Assembly: GCF_032854445.1 (NCBI RefSeq)
Contig: NC_088307.1
Span: 22,628,001-22,692,000, forward strand
From: Liolophura sinensis
Taxonomy: Eukaryota; Mollusca; Polyplacophora; Chitonida; Chitonidae
Direction: 5' to 3'
Length of the DNA stretch: 64,000 nt
In this document: piece by piece, positions 1 through 11,990 of the stretch
Numbering within the stretch: position 1 is the stretch's first letter
How the letters are laid out: every line of letters starts with the position of its first letter
Program-made: the position numbers and the translations under genes
The notes under the pieces: generated by a model
The model's input: the letters and a program-made list of their open reading frames with translations, nothing else
Database searches by the model: none
Told to the model about the DNA's origin: nothing

Positions 1-156
1 ATATTTCCACATTTTTCATTTATTCTCTTTGTCAACCATAATTATTTTGGTCAATTGACTGTCATATATATTATAAGAATACTATAATTTCAAAATAGTC
101 ATTGTATAAAACAAAACGTTAGAACGCGCGTGCATTCATGGTATTATTGTTTTAAG

Positions 157-3100
157 ATGGACGAAGAGTACAGCAGTAATAAACGACGGTGTCATCGGCG
201 GACCGCTGTTGTTGTTTGACCACGATGGGAATGTCCTCATCATCTCGTCGTTCAGCGAGTTTATGGCCGCGTCGCTGTACCACGATGGTGACGTCATTAG
301 CTGGGGCATCATGGGAGGTGTCGACGATATCCCGGCAATGTACGAGATGTCGTTTATTGTTTACTACTCTGACAAGGGAATAAATCAGGTAACTGGTAAC
401 ACTGATCCATGCCTTGGACTGTTTCAAGGTTGGCTAAAGACACACAGGTCAGGTCGAAACAGACATTCGTATGCCTTCGTTAATCATAATAGAACCACCA
501 AACCACTGTGAATGCTTGGAGTGTTGTTTTCAAGGTTTTTAAGGAGGCTGCACTATGGCGTAAATTTTGAACCCTTTAACAGTGCTGGCCGCTCACCAAT
601 GCGGTCGCTGTGATTTCAAGTCCAGCCCATGATGGCTTCCTCTCTAGTCTTGTGTTGGAAGGTCTGCCAGATACCTGCTAATGACTGTGGTTTCCTCAAA
701 CAATAATGTTGACCTTCTTCGTATAAGTGAAATATTCTTAAGCACGGCGTAAAAACGAATCAAATAAATACATAAATTATACAGTGCTGCTCAATTTTTG
801 AACGCGGCTGTGACGTTCAATAATTGAGCAAACTACTCTGAACAAATGTGGTTTATGTGTACAGGTATCTACCAAAAGAATAACTTATTAATGGAAATCT
901 AATTTTGAAACAACAACGACAATCTATTGTTCAAGATACTTTATAATTGCATATGTTTGGGAAATTATTACACGAAAAGATGTGTAAAAAAAAAAGATCT
1001 GTAAAATCAGAAAATGTTAGTGAAAAAGTTCATTTGCAGTTGTTTTCATCATGTACTTGAAACCTTCTAACCGTAGGTTAATTTCAAAGGGTCTACATAG
1101 GCAAGCAATACCTAAAAATGTATCCAGAAAACAAATTAGGAAAGTGGCTCGTGTTCAAAGATATTTTTTCTTCCAGTTACTACAGCTGATCATATTACGT
1201 TTCGGAATTTCAGGCGATGGATGACTGGGGGAAACTGATGAAGTTTTATTACGATAGAGATCTTTCGTACAGAGATTCCGATCTTATTGTAAACTATCTC
1301 GGGTACTGGACAGACGCAGGTAAACACTTTATTAATCATTACATGTCTATCTGCTTACATGAATTTGTAAGCCTTCCAGGCGTATTACTCTGCCATATCG
1401 CAATATTGCCTCCTCGGCATTAGACCGTTCCCAATGCCGAAATACTACTTCAGTGTATGGGCCCGCTTGTGTATTGTATGGACCCGCTTGTGTATTGTAT
1501 GGACCCGCTTGTGCATTGTATGGACCCGCTTGTGCATTGTATGGACCCGCTTGTGCATTGTATGGACCCGCTTGTGCATTGTATGGACCCGCTTGTGTAT
1601 TGTTTCACGCAATGTAATATATTTTAGTCAAAGATATTGCTGATGTATTAAAATGTGTACGTTAAGGAACAGCGGCCTCGAAGTTAACTTCACCGTAACA
1701 GCAGCCAGCGGCTAGTCGTGGAAATCGGGCTCCGACCAGTTTGCTTCCACCATAATGCTGTAGTCTAATACAAGTACATAGTTAATCTCAACTTAGAAAG
1801 TCTGGTGTCAAGGTCGAGTCTTCCGGATGTGTTTCGAAGGACGTCACGGCACTTATGTGTTGTGTTATTACTGCCTCAGGCAACGCATCGGTGTGGTATG
1901 ATGTCAGAATTAACTCTAAAAGTATAACGATTTGTTTCCTTGGTCTTGGCTGCGACGTATGGAAATACAGTAGATTTTGTGATGTTAGATTGCCAGTTTC
2001 GACATTTTATTCCGTTCTCTGGGTTTTTACATGATCGGAATCGTAGAACGGTGTTGGGGGAGGGGGTCGGAGTGGGTACCAAACCATCTATCTGCAGTTT
2101 CGCAGGCTCAGCACTGGGATAGGTTACTGAAAGAAAATTACCGTGTAGTTAAGATATGTCTGAAATGTACGGTATTGTCGCCAGTTTCTGGTTTTCAAAT
2201 TTTTATTTTCAATTTCGATGGTGTGTAATTTCATACACAAAACAGCATTCGAAAGTATGAAACGCGAAGGCATTTAGGTAAGTACATGTATATACGAGAA
2301 AACCTAGAAACCCGCGAAAAATGAAAACTGCTTATATGAGTTCTAAACCTTCATTGTGTAAGGGTACCAATATCGGACAGTAATGATGAAAAACAACTGG
2401 CTTTTTTAACTCTCGGATTAGCGATAAGCCTTACACAAGATCAAACACAGAAACACGATGACTCTTGAATAAGTTCAATACATATATCTGAACAAGGTAA
2501 ACAAACAATACAACTGACAGTAATATACAACACAATACAAATAATTACAAAAATATGTAGTGTCTTACTGAAGAAAGCGCCCAAATCCGGATGGAGTATT
2601 TTGACTTCCAAAACCGAGTCAGTCCATGTAAATACAGAATCCACAGTTAATAGGAATTCACCAATCTAAGGATGACAGTCCGATAAGTGACAAGTTGTAT
2701 TGGGCATACACGACACCCTGACGATGGTTGATCCCCAACTGCCTGTGAAGGTATAACTTCTCAGGTCGGACGGGTTGACATTATCGTCCTAGATGCCGAG
2801 CTGGCGTGTATGGTTCACTCCTCGGAAATATACGCAAAGTCACTTTCATGGTAAACTAGGAAGAAATGTATGTAATCGCACAAGCAGACAATGAGCAATA
2901 CAAGCTCAAAAATAACGTCTCAAGAAATTAGCAAATGGCGAAACACAAGCCCACAAAGTGCTACGTACAGAAAATGTAGTACAAATGACGAATGTCGAAT
3001 GACGTGATAGCCGATATCTCCAAACCAGATAAAATCCGTCACAGTGGATAACAGTAAATACGATTGCTCTCAAGTGGACTTGAGTAAAGGACTGCTCTCA

Positions 3101-6100
3101 CGTAGACTTGAGTAAATGACTGCGAGCTTCACAACTCCGTCGCTCATATTTAAAGACTGACGTAAAGAAAATTCTAGATGGTCTGTTTACAATACCGATA
3201 CATGTTTCCAGAATGTATACCCAATTTACAATGATATGAAACTCATAAACACCGAGGTCTCGACAACGCTCCACTGAATTACATTGCAGGCTATAACGTA
3301 TGTACACAAAGGAGAAATTGTAGGTCAGACACCGACACCGGGGTTCGTAACAATTGTTAACACTTTTAACCCTCTAACACTCTAATTTTCAGGGGCTTAC
3401 TACTATGTGAATCCGAATCACAATAAAACATATCAAGAGATCCTTATAGACCTGAAAGCTTATGCCGACAAGGAAAACATACCATACAGGTAAAATGTTT
3501 TGTATAAATGGTTTGAATGGACATTACCAGTGAAATAACCATCATTAGCCAGTCAGTTGCCTGTGTAAGGGCGTCACATACGTCTAAAGTAGCCATAGCT
3601 CTCATTACCATAATCAAAATTTTATATCAAGATTTGCCTTCAAATCCCTAAAGTTTGAAATGTAACGGTATTCTTCTACCTGCTATAGTATCATGAATAT
3701 TCCGGAAAAAATGTCAAACAAGTCTGTCTATTGATTGTTATATAAAACACGTTTATCTGGAAGGAAGAAATCAGTGGTAACTTTATTGATTTATTTATTA
3801 ATTTGATTGTTCTTTAACGTTTATGATCTTTGACATGTTACTGACGAACATTCCCATATGTGACGTTCAGATATGAACGCCATATTGTTCAGAGACAGGT
3901 GGATCTTCAACAAATGTCAGACTGCGCCAACGCTCACACAAGCGTCGTCGAACGTTAATCGTCACAAGGCCCAACAAGCATTAACAGAGCGGTTAATGGT
4001 ACACGTATTGAAACATACAAGCTTTATTTTCAGGTACATACAGTACGATAACTGGTGGTACTACAAGGGTGATCTCGGAGGCATAGTTGACTGGGAAGCC
4101 AGACCCGAGGTCTTCCCTGACGGACTGCAGTAAGTATTTTTCTGATTATTTCTTTACCTGTAATCACTGCGCGTTTTTAGCTTCATTGTGTTCATCTACT
4201 ACAAAGAGCGTATTACCGACGACTAGAATTGTGTTTATACATTAGGATTTTATTGTGTAACAGACCTATCGCATGGATATAAAACATATGATTCATATAC
4301 TTGCATCACACTGTCATGACGTAAAATATTAAAGTACGGGAGTTTTGAGTGCGAACTCTTTTGTAGCCAAAGACAGAAATAGTCCTTGTGTATCATGTGA
4401 CTTGGAAAAAGTGTTTTGCGATATTTGTTGACATTGATCTATCGATCACCTGCCCAATCGTGTTCTACACGCATAAATGACACCTCTTCCCTTTTGTGAG
4501 CTCCCAATTCGGCACCCAGTTTTCTCCATCGGTCGTTTACTCTAAAAAACATTTTTCAGACGCCCCTGTTATAGTAAGTGTGATCACTCGTAGTTGTGCG
4601 TCCACGAACACGGTGAGAGAAGTGATCGGTAAATTAATGTCAACAAAGACTGCCTAACATTTTTTATAAGTTGATACTGTAGGAATGATTTGGCTCGGGA
4701 AGAATTCGATTGATAAATATTCTCGTTCTCTTTCAGGTACGTTCATAACCAAACAGGCTGGCCAGTAATCGCCCACAACAAATGGTGGTAGGTATTACTC
4801 TGTATATAGACGCATCACCCAAAAGTGACCTGTCTATGAATGATTGTTATCTCCCTTGATGAACAAAAAAAATGTTAAAAAGAAAGAGTGTAGTTCATGA
4901 AACTGCTACGTAAGCCTTTTTTGATATCCATGAACTTTGTTACATCATGATATGTAACTGTTAGGTGTACACGTACAGCACATATCATACAATGCCGCCG
5001 GTTGTAGACTACCGTATTACAAATTCTGGATATCGGAAGCCTAATCTTTCATTTATTCTCGTGTTTAAAATATAGATTATGCACTTTTTTTTTATTCTAA
5101 GTGCATATGAATTGCAAACTTTTGTAATTGCATATTCACGCTTTTCTGATGAATATATCTTATACATACGACGGTGAAGTTTGTGGATTGAGAAAAGTGA
5201 TAAAATTCTTTAGAACCAACACACCCCGCCAAATAATTGAAAAACGTAATTTACTGATGCGAAACTACATCAAGCTATGGGATCAGCTCGACGATGCTTT
5301 GCCCTACAACAGGGTCTACAATAACGATGGTAAAGGAATAAATCCCCATGAAAGGCATCCATCTAAGACCACTTCCCAGATCGTCTATAGTGTCCAGCCT
5401 ACAGTCCTATAACGGAACAGGCACAATATTCAGGATAGAGTAACAACATACATATTACGCTGCTGATCTATTTATTTATTTTTTTATTTATTTATTTATT
5501 TGATTGCAAGTATCCTACTGATTGTCATGAGTATCCCCCGCGCTCTCCCACCATAATGCTGACCCCCGTTGAATATCTGAAATATTCTTGAGTACGGCGT
5601 AAAACACCAATCCAATAAATAAATGAGTTTTTATTGGATTGGTGTTTTACGCCGTAAATCTAGTGGTTTCCAAGGTAAAGAGGATGCCGTACTCAGGAAA
5701 ACTTCACTGATAGTGATATGAGGAAATCCGCGGGTTGCTGGAAGACCTTCCCTCGTATAGTCGGAGAGGAAGCCAGAATGAGCTGGACTTGAAACTCACA
5801 ACAACCGCATTAGTGAGAATCTCCTGGGTCATTGTGCCGCGCTGGTGTGCTAACCACGTCGACCAACTTACAAGTTTGTAATTTCTAGCTAAAGGTCTCT
5901 ATTGTCAAGTTCCTGATCGGTTTGACCAATGATTTTTTTAGGAAAATTGACAAACATCTAATTCTTGTCAAATCCACCCAGCTAGAGACCGATGGAATAG
6001 GAGTTCACTACTTTTGAGTCCGCCTCCATTTCCCGAATAACACACTAATCTAAGCTTAAAAGGAAGCTTTGAAGCCTGTCCTATAACATGATACCACCCA

Positions 6101-9100
6101 ACAAGCAGAAAAAAAACACGAAAAAGGCAGCCCAATGGAGCACAAGAAAATTGATCTAACAATAACAGGGGATTACACTCGTGTGTGTAGCCAAACTGTC
6201 CGTTGGACACCATGTCGGTTACGCGAAGAAATAAAATATTCTACGAGATTAGGCCTTCTATCAAACATTATTCACCTGTTGTTACTGAAAATAATAATGT
6301 GCAACACATTACCTAACGTGAACTATGAAAAAAGACATTTTAGTTTTCCGTAATGCCCTTGAACGCATTTGCTGGAAAATGATATAATATTTTTCAGGTC
6401 AGTAAACACAACATACGCGAAGCAAAATGGTGGGAAATATGGCTTCATCATTGAGGAACAAATGGCTCTTCCTAACGACACGGTAAGTGAGAGTACGCAT
6501 CATTTTCAACCAACAATGTTCAAAGGAGTCGAGTTATATAATTTATGTACACTTCATACCGATGGACCCTATTACCGACATTCCAAACCGAAAAACAGAG
6601 AACTTTTTAGCTGATCGAAACAGGTTGGTTATTTTGAAGTTCGGATCGACCAAGGTCATGTTAGATTCAGCTGCGTAAAACAAAAACTTTCAGTATTCTG
6701 TCGCTTTTTGAAGTTACGAAATGCCTAGTAATATTTCAGCCAACATCTTAAATACTCTGCTTGCCTTTATACGCAGACATTCTGGACGGAGTTCCTTCTT
6801 GGTCCCAAACAGTGGGGTTTGGTTACATATGAACAGGTCAGTAAAGGCTTATACAGAGATATCTATAGCTATATTATCGTCTTCAGTGTATAGGTTAATC
6901 TTTTCCACGAAATGCATCTTTCTCACAAACGCCGTACAGTCCATGAGAAAGTTTTTTCCAAAGTTTTTACTTAGCCTAAATAAATTGTGTACCAGTATAT
7001 TAAATATGAGCTAAAACTGCTGCTGTTATACTATTGATATTGGAGAACTCCAATAGCTGCTGAGTTTGACTAACAATTTCAACATCAAACATGATTTAAT
7101 ACCAGTGTTAGCTTATACACTTTCAAAAGTTGAGCACAGGATAGTACACGATTTGGGTATTGATAAAATCTACGCGCTTACAATGCTCCTTGTGTCTTCG
7201 CGGCATCGCTGAAAAATGTTGACTGCTCCTCTTTATACTTCTCTGTCGTAATGTCTTCTTTTATATACATTCTTAATTCTTTAACAGTTTGTGGTGAAAG
7301 TTGGTTTGGAAATTGTTTTTTTTTTTTGTGATAAGTAACCAGGAGTGTCCATTTCGCACCTGTGAAACAACATTTATCACTATAGATCCGTGAGTAGACA
7401 AAGCAAAAGATTAGCAATAAAACTGTTGAATGTAAAATTTCGCTTTGTTGCAGGATTTTCTAAACGTTCAGTTTCTTGGAATGAAGGCCTTGCTCTCATC
7501 GATCAGCTTGGGCCGTGAATGGTTGATGCAAATGGGTGAAGGTGCGGCTAAGAATGACTTGACAGTTCAGTACTGCATGTCCAACCCTAGACATGGACTA
7601 CAGTCTCTGGAAATTCCTGTCGTGACACAGGTAAGGTATCATTCCTAACCAATCAGATTCTTTACTTAACCAGGGCTGCGATGCTTGAAAGAAAAGCAAT
7701 TCTTAAAAGAAGAATTCCAGTTTGTTGTAATTTACTTTGTAAAAATAAAGGATTTTGTTGAAAAGTGAACATGCTCCACACCAAAGCATTGTCTTAGCCA
7801 AACCAAACGTGTGGTTTCACATGCATTCCGTTTATTTGACTCTTTCCATTTATTTCGTCTCCAACTATATACTCATTAAAAATATGTACAACTTATCAAC
7901 TTATCAATGTGTCTATTAAATACTGAGGATATTCCTATTTCATATAATCATCTTTTATATTTAATTCATTATTTCGTTACTCAACACTCAAGAATATTTC
8001 GTTTATGCGGCGACCGCCATTATTATGGTAGGATGACAGAGCCTGCTGCGGGTTGCTTAAGAGCTCCTTTGTCATTTCTAGAATACTGCATTTTACCTGC
8101 ATTAAGATTAAATCAAAGTAATAAACAAATAAATGTTATTCTATAATCCACAGGCTCGTGTGAGCCACGATTACCGACCAAGCCGAGAAGAGAATCAGTT
8201 GAACTGGCAAATCGGGATCACATCCATGTTTGCCAATGCTCTGGGACTGGCACCTTTCAAGGACAACTTCTGGACCACGGCGGTCGAGCCCGGGAATATC
8301 TACAGTATGCATAATATGCCGTAGGGTGCGCTGGATAAAGTGCTCGCTCAGACTGGCCAGCCCTTTACCAGTGAGGTCGTGTGCTTCGCGATCGGCTTTG
8401 GTTTACTAATGGTTTTGTGAGGTTATAGTTGATGTCAGTGCCACAAAGCTCATAATCATGTTAATTTGTACAGTTATGAAGTTCACGGTACTCTGTAGGC
8501 GCGGCGGACTATTGTTATGTACTCTGTGTAACATCTTAGTATTGCTTTTAATATTGTATACTCATCATTAAGTCATATATATTTAATTTTGTCTCTACAT
8601 TCGCTTCTTGTTTTCCATGGTAATTGTATAATTGATATAGAGAAACATCATCAGTGGACAGTTGTTGGCGTTAATACTTGCATTAGATGGAATAAATATA
8701 CCGGTAACAGCCATTTATTGCCTAAACACTAGAGGTTCTTAAAGTTCGTGATTTTTAATTCTTGTCAGAGAACATTTTTAAGTTTAAGTAGTTTGTGACA
8801 TTTTGTCGTTTCTGACTGATGGGTTTTTCCTTTGCGGAAAACACATTTAATATAATTATACAATGTAATTAAAGAGAGTTAAAATGGAGCAGTGACTTTT
8901 ATTTGATCGTATTTTCTGAGAGAACATGCCTGATAGTTTATCTTTAAGTAGTTCATCATACTTGGTCATTTCTAAGTTAGGCCTTGTCATTGATTAAAGC
9001 ACATTCCTTTTGGTAGTATATTTTATTTGAGTGTTTCTTTATTCTATTAGACGAAAATGCAACCAACCCAGTGTTAGAGGCTATTGTGTCAACTCTGAGC

Positions 9101-11961
9101 ACAGGCCCTATGGGAAACAGTGATATGGTCGGCTTGACGGACGTCGGATTACTCATGAGGTGGGTATCATACGTGCTAACTGAGCTTCAGTTTGTCCATC
9201 CCGTGTAAATCTGTGCGTCGAATCAGATATTCGTATAGGAGCCGTCAACTTTAAGGACGTTACAGGCCAATAATCGTCTTTACAAGAAACACCGATATTC
9301 TTTGTTTGGGGGACGTTTATTTGGGTTTGGAAAACAGCCGCCTTGTCGTAGACATAAATCCTGTTAAACTTGCGGTATTATTTTACATTTATTTTAATTC
9401 TTCATGAAAGTCTATGACAACAATTTCTATTCAATGCGTGGGCTTTGGTCTTGGTTGTCTTACCTGAGCCACCTCTAGCTTTTTAGTATGCCGACAGTTT
9501 GTTCGTGTTCCAAAGAGTGGCGTTATTGACCGATAGTAGTATAGGTGTTCATGTGAAGGAACCGCATTGTGTACATTTATAACATTACAGGTGTTGTAAT
9601 ACAGATGGCCTCATCCTCAAACCATCAAGACCAGCCATTTCCATCGACAAAAACATGATACAGGTAGGGTGCACTCGCAATATTTATTTATTTGACTATT
9701 CATGATTTTGCAGTGATGTCATACCCGCTTTGAGCCACTCAACACCACACTCCTTGATCATGTGACTGGAGTGTTGGAAGTAAAAACTAAGCGAATTTAA
9801 AACCCGAAAAGACAGGCATTTAAAAAACACATGTAAAATATAGCTTTTAGGTGAGAAATTTTTTCTGGAAAAGTAGTCAGAATGTATCTAGCCATCAGAT
9901 ATCGTAGTTCCGATATCCTGTAGAACTTTGAACATTAATAACCGGCAAAAAGCAACAGTACGGCTGTGAGTATCAGCTGTCGCACCTCTGTTACTGACGT
10001 ATTTATTCTTGTTCTTAACGCAACACGACTTCATCAATGTGCATTGCAGAACTGCTGTTTTCAAAATGTATTCACTGGTTCTCGCTTCTCAGCGTGAATT
10101 TTACTGAAAGCGAATTTATCGTTCTATCGTTGATGTTGATTTACATGTATTTGACGCCTGTTTTTAAATTACTTCTGCGACAGTCTGCGTGATGCTTCCA
10201 ATTACATTTACTTTGTTGATTGTTGAAATTTAACAAACATCATTATCGAAACAAAACACAATATCCAGTCAGTGAGCTGAACTTGCTACATGTACTCACG
10301 GATATTTTGTCCCCAGCATGCGTTTGGAGACGACAGCGGACCGGATGGAGATGTCTGGTCAACCGTGTCGGACGTTCAGGGTTATACGTTTGGCACAATT
10401 TTTGCTCCGAATCAAAGTCGACCGTTTCAAATGACACCAGCAGATGCTGGCTTTGGAACAAACGTAGGTATCCGTCAAAAATGTAGAATTATCGAAGAGA
10501 AAGAAACCATTTGTTGTTGTTTTTTCTGGAAGAGTTTCCACAATTATTTTCGTTTCTACAATAATAACTGATTTTTAGAATTTTCCTTTCTTTTAATTAA
10601 CCACAGTAAAAGATTAACCAGAGCAACATTTTTGCTTGTTTGGATAGATCTTTTTTATAGTTTAATGAAGAGCATTAACTGCACAAGTTTTTTTTTATCG
10701 TAGCAACGAAATGATTCCTATTTAAAGAACTACCTATTACTGATAACTATATCGTTATATATGAAAGAGTAAATGAATGGTGGTGCTTCACATTTTACAT
10801 GGTTTGGGAATAGATTATTTCCATTTTCACTGGGATTGCATTTTACGAACATATCCATTACAGTTCTATTTAAAAATTATATTAATAGGGAAACCTCTCC
10901 AGAAGAAAGAATTTCGTTCATAAGCCTTTTGCGATGGCAATTTATGAGCAAATTGATAACATACTTAGCGCATTTGCATTTGCAAAAGACGTATGGTCAA
11001 TCCAGCTTGGACCCCAGTCGCCAAAACCCGGAAAAATATTTCCCATTAATACACTGTGACTTGATCAAGGTCGTATCGTAATTTATTCCTGTAATTTCTC
11101 CATGAACAAGCTCCCGTGGACCGTTATATTCAAACACACGTGGCCAACTGCTTCGGACGTGGCTAACTTTTCCCAGAATGCACCTCTCTCAATCAGTGGA
11201 TGCGTCCAGACAGATCCATGTCTTTGGCACACTTTGCCAGTGCTCAAAGTAGGGTAAGGCAATTTGATAAATTTCCCTGGTATTTTGCCAGCATGCAACG
11301 CCCCTTTTTTGTCGGATTTGACGTTTACGTTCAGTGAATTCAATCAACAAATCTCAGTAATAACAAAACCCGACTATGATAATGGGTATCCAAAGAAACA
11401 CTATCATTGACGACGGCGTGATAATTGGTGTCTTGTCACATATAATCAGTGACGATAGTTAAACAATTTGTGCCTAATCAAATGTAACCGTGCCATGACG
11501 AACATAAGAAACATAAGAAAATGCAATAAAGTATGTAAATCGCAGCTAGTTACTTGGACAAAGAAGATATATGTCGTTTACACTGTGAAAAACATCAGAT
11601 GCTGTTTTTTGTACAAACCTTTCTATGGAACATTCCTCGTCTCGGATGTTCAATACTAGGAAACAGTTATAATGAAAGTTAGAATAAACTTACTGAATCC
11701 TGGGGTCTGTCCTTTTATTTCAGATGGACGTCGGTGTACCTTTTTGGAGAACTAACAAAGTGGGTGCCCATGTCCCCCAAAAGGGTCACCAATATTGAAA
11801 TCTCTGAAGACGTTTACGTCACTTTGGTCGGAGCAGTAGAAGAAACCGTCAACTTTAGTTTTAGCCTGGACCCGTCATCCATTGCAACAATCTCGTGTAA
11901 TCTCGGGCTGACGAGAACCGCAGTTATTGGCGTTTTGGCTAAATCATGCAGACCGGTGTGA
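157..11961 (+). CDS. Secreted GH36-like (Sip1/raffinose-synthase type) glycoside hydrolase, copy A, 5'-partial
   Basis: Fourteen exons join in frame: 157-388, 1214-1319, 3393-3489, 4034-4129, 4737-4787, 6398-6482, 6777-6836, 7454-7630, 8154-8304, 9051-9159, 9591-9663, 10317-10463, 11111-11253, 11724-11961. They give 587 residues plus a TGA stop. By comparison with copy B, about 174 N-terminal residues (three exons) lie beyond the window edge. Motifs in order are YLGYWTDAGAYY, YIQYDNWWY, VFPDGLQ, GWPVIAHNKWW, TYEQDFLN, VQYCM, ARVSHDY, FKDNFW and a C-terminal beta-rich domain. This order matches clan GH-D alpha-galactosidase/raffinose-synthase proteins. The Asp after YEQ (codon 7454-7456) sits where the family has its nucleophile, and the Asp of RVSHD (8169-8171) where it has the acid/base; this is inferred by motif order. 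Likely substrates are alpha-galactosides of dietary algae or plants, also an inference. The acceptor before 11111 has a weak pyrimidine tract, but exon length (143) and phase equal copy B. No disabling change was seen. Confidence 0.85.
588..777 (+). mobile_element. SINE-A copy, 5'-truncated
   Basis: SINE-A is the dominant family here. A full copy has a tRNA-like head (A box near TGGCTCAGTCGGTTAGCGC, B box near GAGTTCAAGTCC), a conserved core (ACCATAATGCTGGCCGCCG, then TATAAGTGAAATATTCTTGA) and a tail CGTAAAACACCAATCAAATAAATAAA. The core-plus-tail layout suggests the V-SINE superfamily and I think of molluscan RUDI, unverified. This copy starts in the B-box region and is diverged. Confidence 0.8.
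1454..1603 (+). repeat. 21-bp minisatellite, 7 copies
   Basis: Units of the form ATGGACCCGCTTGTGCATTGT repeat about seven times, with T/C and A/G variants. The array lies in the copy A intron after exon 1214-1319. The 21-bp period keeps a spurious frame open (CIVWTRL repeated). Confidence 0.9.
2357..3352 (-). mobile_element. Solo LTR of a Gypsy-like retrotransposon
   Basis: A 996-bp block begins TGTAAGGG and ends CGTAACA (TG...CA). It is flanked on both sides by the 4-bp sequence ATTG (2353-2356 and 3353-3356), a target-site duplication. On the minus strand it begins TGTTACGAACCCCGG, a start I associate with Gypsy/Ty3-type LTRs, and has a TATA-like TTAAATATG near its middle. No internal coding region is present, so it reads as a recombined solo LTR in the copy A intron 1320-3392. 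A matching second LTR was not seen. Confidence 0.6.
5533..5622 (+). mobile_element. SINE-A 3' half, + orientation (left of inverted pair)
   Basis: Core and tail only (CACCATAATGCTGACC to AATAAATAAATG). It faces the next copy tail to tail in the copy A intron 4788-6397. Confidence 0.75.
5627..5865 (-). mobile_element. SINE-A copy, - orientation (right of inverted pair)
   Basis: Tail, partial body and tRNA-like head (GAGCTGGACTTGAAACTCAC on the + strand), with the core replaced or scrambled near 5657-5730. Its tail shares a perfect inverted repeat with the copy to its left. Confidence 0.75.
7970..8062 (-). mobile_element. Diverged SINE-A core fragment
   Basis: Contains CTCAAGAATATTTCG and GCCATTATTATGGTAGGA, old versions of the SINE-A core, in the copy A intron 7631-8153. 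Confidence 0.55.
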
Positions 11962-11984
11962 TGCTTATTTATATTTGTTTGTAA

Positions 11985-11990
11985 AATAAA
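11985..11990 (+). terminator. AATAAA poly(A) signal of copy A
   Basis: A canonical AATAAA hexamer lies 24 nt after the copy A stop codon, implying a very short 3' UTR. No competing signal was seen before it. Confidence 0.6.

Noticed and set aside
152-427. Antisense 91-codon frame opposite copy A exon 157-388
   Set aside because: Mirror of a strongly supported sense exon that aligns with copy B.
1434-1643. 69-codon frame with a repeated CIVWTRL heptapeptide
   Set aside because: Created by the 21-bp intronic array; no homologue in the copy B intron.
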